Source: DATBLQ01 sp036555325 (GTDB taxonomy: Bacteria > Pseudomonadota > Alphaproteobacteria > Rhizobiales > Aestuariivirgaceae). Taken from it: DNA of 64,000 nt. Shown here one piece after another: positions 16,395-22,944 of the stretch (the first letter of the stretch is position 1; each line of letters begins with the position of its first letter). Below the pieces are notes generated by a model. The model had not been told where the DNA came from and ran no database searches. It was given only the letters and a program-made list of their open reading frames with translations. The stretch is from assembly GCA_036555325.1 (NCBI GenBank), contig DATBLQ010000019.1, forward strand, positions 1-64,000, written 5' to 3'. A program made the translations under genes and the position numbers.

Positions 16395-18110
16395 CTATTC
16401 GGCCAAGGTAAAGGCGATGATCGTGTTGCCGCGCTTGTAGTTCAATTGCGTGTTCCCGCCAGCGGCGACAACTATGTACTGCTTGCCATCAACCGTATAC
16501 GAGGACGGCGGCGCATTCACTCCGGCACCCGCCTGGAATTTCCACAACACGGCGCCGGTTTCGGAATCATAGGCCTTGAAATAGCCATTGCCCTCACCGG
16601 TGAAGGAAAGGCCGCCAGCGGTTGCCATGATACCACCGATCATCGGCTGCTGTGTCTTGACCTGCCAGCGGATTTTTCCGGTGTTGTAGTCAACCGCCGT
16701 CACGTTGCCCCATTGCTCCTCGGTGGGGATGACCTTGAAGGCGCCGCCGAGCCATAGCTTGCCGCCAGGATAGGGCGTGCTCTCGACGTGATAGGTCATC
16801 GGCTGATGAAGGTTGATGGCATATGCAAGACCCAGATTGGGATCGATTGTCATCGGCGACCATTCGACGCCACCATTTGCGCCGGGAAGCATGCGGGCGC
16901 CCTCCTTGGTGGGCAAGACCCACATGTTCTCCTGCGGCACCATGGCTTCGGAGAAGCGGATGAGACTGCAATCGCTGGCATTGTGCACATAGACATGCCC
17001 GGTCTTGCCAGCATGCAGAATCCCCTTGACGGTTTCGCCCTTGTCATTTTTTACGGACGCGATGATCGGCGGGGACACGGCATCAAGATCCCACACATCG
17101 TGGGCGATGTACTGGAAGTGACAAACATAGTTGCCGGTGTCCAAATCGACGGACACAAGTGAGTCGGTGTAAAGATTGTCGCCGGGCCGAAGCGAGCCAT
17201 CGAGGTCCGGCGAGGGATTGCCAACCACGAAGTAGATGCGGTTGGTTTCAAGGTCGACCGCCGGGTTCTGCCATACGCCACCACCCAGGGTTTTGTAGGG
17301 ATCGCCCATTGAGGCAAGCGCTGTCTTTTCGGCCTCGATGTCGCGAAGCATGTCGCGGCCGGTCGCATCCTTGGTCGCCCAAACGCCCACGGAATCTTCG
17401 GGGATCGTGTTGAAGGTCCACAGAAGCTTGCCGTCGTTGGCGTCATAGGCCTTCACGAAACCGCGGATGCCGTATTCGCCGCCGTTGGTACCAATCAGGA
17501 TCTTCCCGTTGACGGCAGTCGGCGCCATGGTCTCGGAATAACCGAGCTCAGGGTCGGCGATCTGCTGTTCCCAGACCATCTTTCCGGTCTTGGCATCGAG
17601 CGCCACCAGTTTGGCATCGAGGGTGCCCAGGTAGACCTTATCGCCGTAAACAGCCACACCGCGGTTGTTCGGGCCGCAGCAATAGACGGTGATCGGTCCC
17701 ATGGCATGCTTGTAGTGCCAAATCTGCTCGCCGGTGCGGGCATCGAGCGCGTAAACATGGCTGAAGGATGTCGTCACATACATGATTCCGTTGACGACAA
17801 TCGGGGTGGTTTCCATCGACTCCATCACTTCGGTCTGAAACATCCAGGCCGGGCGGAGTTTGGATACGTTCGAGACATTTATCTGGCGATTGGGATAATA
17901 CCGGGTCTGATGATAATTGCCGTTGGTGTGAAGGAAATTGTTCCCGTCACCTGCCGCCCGGTTCATGAGATCCTGGCTGACGACCGTCATATCTCCATAG
18001 ACCGGTCCGCCGCCCGGCTCTTGTGCACTGCCAAGCGTTGCGGTGACGGCAATCGAAGCGAAAGAAAAAATTGCTGTTGTCAACATCCACTGAAAGCGAT
18101 TCACTTTCAT
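16395..18110 (-). CDS. PQQ-dependent alcohol dehydrogenase with lanthanide-type metal site
   Basis: 571 residues, periplasmic, with a signal peptide ending GSAQ. It is an eight-bladed quinoprotein of the methanol/ethanol dehydrogenase family. The vicinal disulfide pair is Cys144-Cys145 (VYCCGPNNRG). Metal and catalytic residues are Glu212 (NGGEYG), Asn298 (VGNPSP) and catalytic Asp341. Asp343, two residues further in VWDLDAVSP, is the extra carboxylate that marks lanthanide-dependent XoxF and PedH-type enzymes; calcium enzymes have Ala, Ser or Thr there. Length and lack of a heme domain fit a soluble enzyme. The substrate, probably an alcohol, cannot be fixed by sequence. Confidence 0.93.
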   Translation of the reverse strand: MKVNRFQWMLTTAIFSFASIAVTATLGSAQEPGGGPVYGDMTVVSQDLMNRAAGDGNNFLHTNGNYHQTRYYPNRQINVSNVSKLRPAWMFQTEVMESMETTPIVVNGIMYVTTSFSHVYALDARTGEQIWHYKHAMGPITVYCCGPNNRGVAVYGDKVYLGTLDAKLVALDAKTGKMVWEQQIADPELGYSETMAPTAVNGKILIGTNGGEYGIRGFVKAYDANDGKLLWTFNTIPEDSVGVWATKDATGRDMLRDIEAEKTALASMGDPYKTLGGGVWQNPAVDLETNRIYFVVGNPSPDLDGSLRPGDNLYTDSLVSVDLDTGNYVCHFQYIAHDVWDLDAVSPPIIASVKNDKGETVKGILHAGKTGHVYVHNASDCSLIRFSEAMVPQENMWVLPTKEGARMLPGANGGVEWSPMTIDPNLGLAYAINLHQPMTYHVESTPYPGGKLWLGGAFKVIPTEEQWGNVTAVDYNTGKIRWQVKTQQPMIGGIMATAGGLSFTGEGNGYFKAYDSETGAVLWKFQAGAGVNAPPSSYTVDGKQYIVVAAGGNTQLNYKRGNTIIAFTLAE

Positions 18111-18288
18111 GGCATCCTCCCTGGCCCTTTCTCCAACCCCTCAACCCGCCGGCGCGAACCCTTTATAGTGCGTACAACGTCTTCAAACAGTCAAGACAGG
18201 TAGAAGCCACTTGATAGCGCATTTGGGTTTGCTCAATGGTTGAACTCGAATCTTGCACTGCACAAGATCGTGCGAGGTGGACATCCTT

Positions 18289-19095
18289 ATGACCGGCAGT
18301 GTGGAAAAGGACGCTCGAAGAATTCAGTTCGAAACTTCGCCTTCGACTGAACGGGACGTGAAGCCCATCCTGTCGGTTCGCAACGTCTCGCATGCGTATG
18401 GCAGGGACAAAGCGGTCGATGATGTGAGTTTCGACGTTCGGAGCGGGCGAACAACCATGTTGCTCGGGCGGAACGGAGCGGGCAAGACGACGCTGTTTTC
18501 TTTGATTGTCCGGCTTCTTGCGCTGCAGCATGGGACGATTCAAATCGCCGGCCAACCGATCGAGACGGCCGGAGCGCGACAGGCGCACATGGTGGGCATC
18601 GTGTTTCAGCAGCCGGCAATCGATCTCGACCTTTCGGTTCGTCAAAACCTCACCTACTACGGCCGACTGCTCGGACTGGCGAAGGACGACCGCGAAGAAC
18701 GTATGAAAGAAGAGCTTATCCGCCTGGAGTTGAGCGAACGGGCAGAGGACAGGGTTCGGGTGCTCAACGGGGGCCATCGACGACGCGTGGAGATTGCACG
18801 GGCCCTGATGGCGAGGCCCCGCCTTCTGCTCCTCGATGAGCCGACGGTGGGTCTTGATCCTGCCACGCGAAGAAGCCTGGTCAGCTTCCTGCATACGCTT
18901 GCGCAAGATGATGGTCTGGGCATTCTGTGGGCCACGCATCTTGTCGATGAAATTTTGCCCGACGATACCGTGGTCATCTTGTCGAGGGGACACATAGCTG
19001 CTTTCGGGACACCACAGGACATCATGGCGCAAGCGACGTGCCGCGATTTCGGTTCCGCCTTCGAGGCACTGACACAGCCGGACCGTGCCGAATGA
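18289..19095 (+). CDS. ABC transporter ATPase of the PQQ-associated type
   Basis: 268 residues from the ATG at 18289, with GAGGTGGA upstream. Walker A is GRNGAGKTT near 66-74, Walker B LLLLDEPTVGLDPA, and the signature reads LNGGHRRRVEIARAL in place of LSGGQ. That variant is typical of the ATPase paired with PQQ-dependent catabolism loci. It overlaps the permease gene by four bases (ATGA). Together they form an ABC-2 type transporter. Direction and cargo are unknown; export is suggested by the ABC-2 fold. Confidence 0.9.
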   Translation: MTGSVEKDARRIQFETSPSTERDVKPILSVRNVSHAYGRDKAVDDVSFDVRSGRTTMLLGRNGAGKTTLFSLIVRLLALQHGTIQIAGQPIETAGARQAHMVGIVFQQPAIDLDLSVRQNLTYYGRLLGLAKDDREERMKEELIRLELSERAEDRVRVLNGGHRRRVEIARALMARPRLLLLDEPTVGLDPATRRSLVSFLHTLAQDDGLGILWATHLVDEILPDDTVVILSRGHIAAFGTPQDIMAQATCRDFGSAFEALTQPDRAE

Positions 19096-19892
19096 CACCC
19101 AGTCATGCCGTTCGAGCCATGCATGGGGTATTGCTGCGGGAAATCCTGCGCTTCGTGCACCAGCGCGAGCGGTTCTTGGCGGCCCTGGTGCGCCCGCTCG
19201 TGTGGCTTTTCGTCTTTGCAGCGGGCTTCCGCGCGGCCCTGGGACTGTCGATCATCCCACCCTACGAGACCTATGTGACCTATGAGGTTTATATCGTTCC
19301 GGGTCTCGTGGCGATGATCCAGCTCTTCAACGGGATGCAGTCGTCGTTGTCGATGGTCTACGACCGTGAAATGGGCTCGATGCGGGTTCTGCTGACGGCG
19401 CCTTTGCCTCGCTGGTACATCCTGTTGTGCAAATTGCTGTCGAGCACGCTCGTTTCCCTGTTGCAGGTCTATTGTTTCCTGGCCATTGCTCTCCTGGTCG
19501 GCGTGCAGTTTCCTGTGGCGGGGTATCTTGCGGTTGCGCCCGCACTGGTCCTCACGGGGCTGATGCTGGGGGCGGTGGGGCTTTTCCTTTCATCGCTGAT
19601 CAGACAACTGGAGAATTTCGCGGGCATCATGAATTTCGTGATATTTCCGGTTTTCTTCCTTTCGAGCGCGCTCTATCCGCTGTGGAAAATGCAAGAATCG
19701 AGCGAGCTCCTCTATCGCTTGTGCTCGCTCAATCCGTTCACCTACGCGGTGGAACTCATCCGGTTCAGCCTCTACTGCAAATGGAACTTTGAAGCTCTGG
19801 GCGTGGTTATGGTGTCACTTGGAGCATTCTGGGCGCTTTCGCTGTTGGGCTATGATCCCAAACGAGGCCTCACCCACCGACAGACCGGCTGA
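19092..19892 (+). CDS. ABC-2 type permease of the PQQ-associated transporter
   Basis: 266 residues from the ATG at 19092, chosen because it overlaps the ATPase stop codon as ATGA. About six membrane helices are visible, with the usual ABC-2 signature LNPFTYAVELIR near residue 225 and a long amphipathic N-terminus (LLREILRFVHQRERFL). It pairs with the upstream ATPase. pqqA follows 90 bases downstream on the same strand, so all three may share a transcript. Confidence 0.9.
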   Translation: MTPSHAVRAMHGVLLREILRFVHQRERFLAALVRPLVWLFVFAAGFRAALGLSIIPPYETYVTYEVYIVPGLVAMIQLFNGMQSSLSMVYDREMGSMRVLLTAPLPRWYILLCKLLSSTLVSLLQVYCFLAIALLVGVQFPVAGYLAVAPALVLTGLMLGAVGLFLSSLIRQLENFAGIMNFVIFPVFFLSSALYPLWKMQESSELLYRLCSLNPFTYAVELIRFSLYCKWNFEALGVVMVSLGAFWALSLLGYDPKRGLTHRQTG

Positions 19893-19982
19893 GCCGGCCT
19901 TACGAAAGGCGAAGGATCGCCAGTTGCCCCCTGCCCCGGCTTTGCTGTAGCCTAGGAATGGGATCGATGTTCGGAGGACCGA

Positions 19983-20060
19983 ATGCGCTGGAGAAAACCT
20001 AAGGCAAAGGAGATCTGCGTCGGGCTTGAAATCAACGACTACTTCCCGGCCGAACTCTAG
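19983..20060 (+). CDS. pqqA: PqqA, PQQ precursor peptide
   Basis: A 25-residue peptide, MRWRKPKAKEICVGLEINDY plus FPAEL, preceded by a strong CGGAGGACC ribosome binding site. It has the PqqA hallmarks: Trp3, a basic N-terminus and Glu16-x3-Tyr20, the two residues that PqqE crosslinks to build PQQ. It is followed by a stem-loop but not by pqqB-E; the next gene is selD. It is therefore either an extra pqqA copy tied to this alcohol dehydrogenase or the only copy, with biosynthesis genes elsewhere. Confidence 0.88.
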   Translation: MRWRKPKAKEICVGLEINDYFPAEL

Positions 20061-20069
20061 ATCGCAGCC

Positions 20070-20087
20070 AAGCCTCATGTGAGGCTT
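20070..20087 (+). terminator. Stem-loop after pqqA
   Basis: A perfect 7-bp stem, AAGCCTC / GAGGCTT, with an ATGT loop, starts ten bases after the pqqA stop. There is no strong T-run, so it may be a weak terminator, or an RNA-stabilising hairpin of the kind often seen between pqqA and downstream genes. Confidence 0.5.
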
Positions 20088-20177
20088 ACGTGACTTTAGT
20101 CTATCCCAACTCCCCCTACGCAGTGCGACGGAGGGAAGTGGGCTGCCGCGGCGCGGTATCATCGGACGACGTTTGTC

Positions 20178-21227
20178 ATGAACGTGCCGCAGTTCCGTCT
20201 GACCAATCTTGCGCATGGTGGTGGATGCGGGTGCAAGCTTTCGCCCGCGGTGCTCCATCAGCTATTGGCCGGGCAGCCCGCCGCAACCCCATATCGACAG
20301 CTCCTGGTGGGCACCGAAACTGGCGACGATGCTGCGATATGGCAAGTTAGCGACGATCTTTGCATAGTTGCGACGACAGATTTTTTCATGCCGATCGTCG
20401 ATGACGCCCACGACTTCGGGCGGATCGCGGCCACCAATGCAATTTCCGACATCTATGCCATGGGTGCCAAACCGATCATGGCGCTGGCCATCCTCGGAAT
20501 GCCCCTCGATAAGGTCCCCATCGAGGTGGTGCGCATGATACTGCAGGGCGGAGAGTCTGCCTGCGTGGCCGCCGGCATTCCGGTTGCGGGAGGCCACTCC
20601 ATAGACTCGCCCGAACCAATCTACGGCCTTGCCGTCATCGGCACCTGCCGGCCGGAGCGAATCCGTCGCAATGCAAGAATGAAACCTGGCGACAAGGTCA
20701 TCCTGACGAAAGGCCTCGGTGTCGGGCTCTATTCTGCGGCACTGAAGAAGGGCGACCTTTCCGCACCCGGCTATGCGGAAATGATCGCCTCTACGACGCT
20801 CTTGAACCGGATCGGGGCCGAGCTTTCGAAGGACCCCTCTGTTCATGCCATGACGGACGTCACCGGCTTCGGACTGTTGGGCCATGGACTTGAAATGGCG
20901 CGCGGGGCCGGGCTTTCACTGGTGGTGCAGCTTAAGGACGTACCGTTGCTCAAGGCAGCGGAAAGCCTGGCGAAACAGGGATACGTTACGGGGGCATCGA
21001 AACGGAACTGGCTCAGCTACGGCAGCTCGATCAGCCTGGCGGACGGGATCGAAGGGTGGCAGCAACACATCCTCACCGATCCGCAAACCTCGGGCGGACT
21101 GCTGGTGGCGTGTTCGCCAGAGCGCAGCGATGCGATCGTTGAGCAAATCGTCGAGGCCGGCTATCCGTCAGCGCGTTGCATCGGGTATGCGGAAACAGGA
21201 GAGGCAGGCGTTCGGGTCGCGCGCTAA
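20178..21227 (+). CDS. selD: Selenide, water dikinase SelD
   Basis: 349 residues. It makes monoselenophosphate from selenide and ATP, the Se donor for selenocysteine synthesis by SelA. The active-site loop GGGCGCKLSP gives Cys17 and Lys20, matching the usual numbering, with Cys and not selenocysteine at position 17. Other family motifs are TTDFFMPIVDD, AISDIYAMGA and GFGLLGHGLEM. It follows pqqA on the same strand and converges on the GcvH-like gene, overlapping its stop codon by three bases. Unusually, it is transcribed opposite to selA and selB. Confidence 0.96.
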   Translation: MNVPQFRLTNLAHGGGCGCKLSPAVLHQLLAGQPAATPYRQLLVGTETGDDAAIWQVSDDLCIVATTDFFMPIVDDAHDFGRIAATNAISDIYAMGAKPIMALAILGMPLDKVPIEVVRMILQGGESACVAAGIPVAGGHSIDSPEPIYGLAVIGTCRPERIRRNARMKPGDKVILTKGLGVGLYSAALKKGDLSAPGYAEMIASTTLLNRIGAELSKDPSVHAMTDVTGFGLLGHGLEMARGAGLSLVVQLKDVPLLKAAESLAKQGYVTGASKRNWLSYGSSISLADGIEGWQQHILTDPQTSGGLLVACSPERSDAIVEQIVEAGYPSARCIGYAETGEAGVRVAR

Positions 21228-21676
21228 GACGGTTCAGCTTCTTCTGCCCGGCTTTTGTATCTTTCACCCCTGATCCATGCTTCGAAGAGAGGGCCAACGG
21301 CACTTCCGGTGATCAGGCCGTGGCGCCAATTCTCATGTGCCGGACGAACAGTCAACATCCAGGCGTCACCGAACCCATGCTCGAGGAGTTCAGGCTTCCT
21401 TATCAGCAGCTCGTTGTGAGAGACAACGGACCCGTCGAACGCCGCACGGGCGGATCCGACCCACTTGCCACCTTCGAGCACGGCGAAGGAACGGCCTTTC
21501 TCGAAATCTCTGCCGATTCTCTTGGGAGTGAAAACCAGCACGCCACCCATCATCTTGGCGGCAAAGGGCGTGAAACCGGCGCGCACGGTTCCGTCGGGAA
21601 GCGGCTCGTACCAAATCTGATTGTCTAGATCGTAAAACAGTTCGTCGGGGTAATGAACGTGTTCAACCTGGCTCAC
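21224..21676 (-). CDS. GcvH-like lipoyl-carrier domain protein
   Basis: 150 residues. The sequence follows the glycine cleavage H protein fold: PDELFYDLDNQIWYEPL, TPFAAKMMGGVLVFTPKRIG and DAWMLTVRP. Lys71 in LEGGKWVGS aligns with the lipoylated Lys of ES(V/I)K-AAS, though flanking residues differ from true GcvH. No gcvT or gcvP is nearby. H-like proteins that sit outside the glycine system serve as lipoate-bound sulfur carriers (LbpA in the sHdr pathway). Next to a DsrE-like protein and sel genes, a sulfur or selenium carrier role is inferred. Last gene of the selA-selB operon direction. Confidence 0.8.
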   Translation of the reverse strand: MSQVEHVHYPDELFYDLDNQIWYEPLPDGTVRAGFTPFAAKMMGGVLVFTPKRIGRDFEKGRSFAVLEGGKWVGSARAAFDGSVVSHNELLIRKPELLEHGFGDAWMLTVRPAHENWRHGLITGSAVGPLFEAWIRGERYKSRAEEAEPS

Positions 21677-21688
21677 GCGCCCTTGCCC

Positions 21689-22066
21689 TCAATATGTCAG
21701 GACCCGGCATTCGCCGTCCATGATGCCTTGAACCATCGCGGCCGCACCCATCAGCCCCTTGCATTCAGGGATAAGATCGCTTTCGGCGATGTCGAACAGT
21801 TCAAGGTTTGCCGGGCACGCCCAAAACCGCGCACCTTGAGAATGAGCTTCCCTGATCCAGTCATAGACGGTACGGGGGTCATTCTTTTTCACATATAGCT
21901 TTTCGGCGATCCCCTTCTGCATCAATTTGCCGGCGGCTGCCGTACAGACGACATCGACTTCATAGTCCATGGCCGCGGCTACCGCGGCATGATAGAACGG
22001 CGCACCCAGCTCCTCGACGTTGCGGGGATCGGTATTGACCAAAACAATAAGAAGACGGCGTGTCAT
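21689..22066 (-). CDS. DsrE-family protein
   Basis: 125 residues. A Rossmann-like DsrE/F fold is suggested by RRLLIVLVNTDPRN, FYHAAVAAAMDYEVDVVCTA, ARFWACPANLELFDI and a C-terminal AAAMVQGIMDGECRVLTY. Cys residues near 60, 97 and 109 are candidates for sulfur transfer. DsrE proteins pass persulfide sulfur between carriers such as TusA. It lies 12 bases upstream of the GcvH-like gene in the same operon, and a TusA-like gene is in the same locus. Confidence 0.82.
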   Translation of the reverse strand: MTRRLLIVLVNTDPRNVEELGAPFYHAAVAAAMDYEVDVVCTAAAGKLMQKGIAEKLYVKKNDPRTVYDWIREAHSQGARFWACPANLELFDIAESDLIPECKGLMGAAAMVQGIMDGECRVLTY

Positions 22067-22103
22067 GCGCTAAACGGCTCGTGGAATGCCCGGGTTCTCT
22101 CTC

Positions 22104-22502
22104 TCATTGCACCGCGATCTCCTCAACCAAGGTGCGGCGGCCCCACTTATCGAAGAAATGTCCTTCATTGAGCACGAGGCGGTCGGCATCGAGGCGGGCT
22201 TCAAGTTCCCGTAGACGCAGGCGGGCGGTCGGATTGTCGAGCGGATGGCCCGCCGGAGAGGTTGCCGGAAAGAAGGCAGCACCGTCCCAGTCCACTCCCG
22301 ACCCTGCCAGAAGAACCGTCAGCTCGGCCCAATCAGTCTCATCGCCAACGATGCTGAAGTAGGTCGAGCACAGCGGGGTCACCTTAAGTTCACCGATGGA
22401 GACGAGAATCACGAGAACGGTGAAGGCGCCGCGCTTGGAGAATTCCGACTGAATCCATCCATCGAAGTCGTTCGTCGCGGCGTCCATATCAGAAATCGAC
22501 AC
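22104..22502 (-). CDS. Hypothetical protein of the sel operon
   Basis: 132 residues, unrecognised. It has an N-terminal acidic part, a hydrophobic beta-like stretch (AFTVLVILVSIGELKVTPL), then VLLAGSGVDWDGAAFFPAT and a charged helix TARLRLRELEARLDADRL ending HFFDKWGRRTLVEEI. It overlaps the preceding unknown gene by 14 bases, which argues for co-translation and a shared role. Confidence 0.7.
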   Translation of the reverse strand: MSISDMDAATNDFDGWIQSEFSKRGAFTVLVILVSIGELKVTPLCSTYFSIVGDETDWAELTVLLAGSGVDWDGAAFFPATSPAGHPLDNPTARLRLRELEARLDADRLVLNEGHFFDKWGRRTLVEEIAVQ

Positions 22503-22944
22503 GTGGCGTTTCCGTCATATGGTGTTCGAGCAGCATCCAGAAAGGCGAGGAATGAGTTTTCGCATACCAAGCTTCAAATTCCTCAAGGGCTTGAGCGAGA
22601 TCGTTGCTTTCGTCCTGTTCGCTGCGGAGGCTTGCAAAGACCGATTGTGCAACGGGCACGAAGTGCTCGCAAACCTGAGAGCGGGCATCGCTTTCTTCGT
22701 CGGACCAACCGAGCTTGGCGCGCAAGATCGCCAAGGCGTTGGCAACAGCCGACTGCGAGGTTTCGGCATTCTTCATGCCATCAGTCAAAGCGCGCATCAA
22801 ATTCAGGCGGCGGAAGGCAAATGCGCGCTCGCGCTCGAGCGTCTTGATAGTTTCGCTTGCCTCACGGCGATATTTCTTTTCGCATGCCGATGCATTGTCA
22901 GCCGCCCGTTCCAGTTTTTCGAGAAATGACGCGGTGGCGATCAT
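22489..22944 (-). CDS. Hypothetical helical protein translationally coupled to selB
   Basis: 151 residues, largely helical and probably coiled (ASFLEKLERAADNASACEKK; the middle ERERAFAFRRLNLMRALTDG), with a C-terminal LEEFEAWYAKTHSSPFWML. No family recognised. Its ATG overlaps the TGA that closes the selB reading frame (ATGA, 22941-22944), just beyond tRNA-Sec. If that start is used, translation may depend on ribosomes that have passed through the tRNA gene. Confidence 0.7.
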   Translation of the reverse strand: MIATASFLEKLERAADNASACEKKYRREASETIKTLERERAFAFRRLNLMRALTDGMKNAETSQSAVANALAILRAKLGWSDEESDARSQVCEHFVPVAQSVFASLRSEQDESNDLAQALEEFEAWYAKTHSSPFWMLLEHHMTETPRVDF

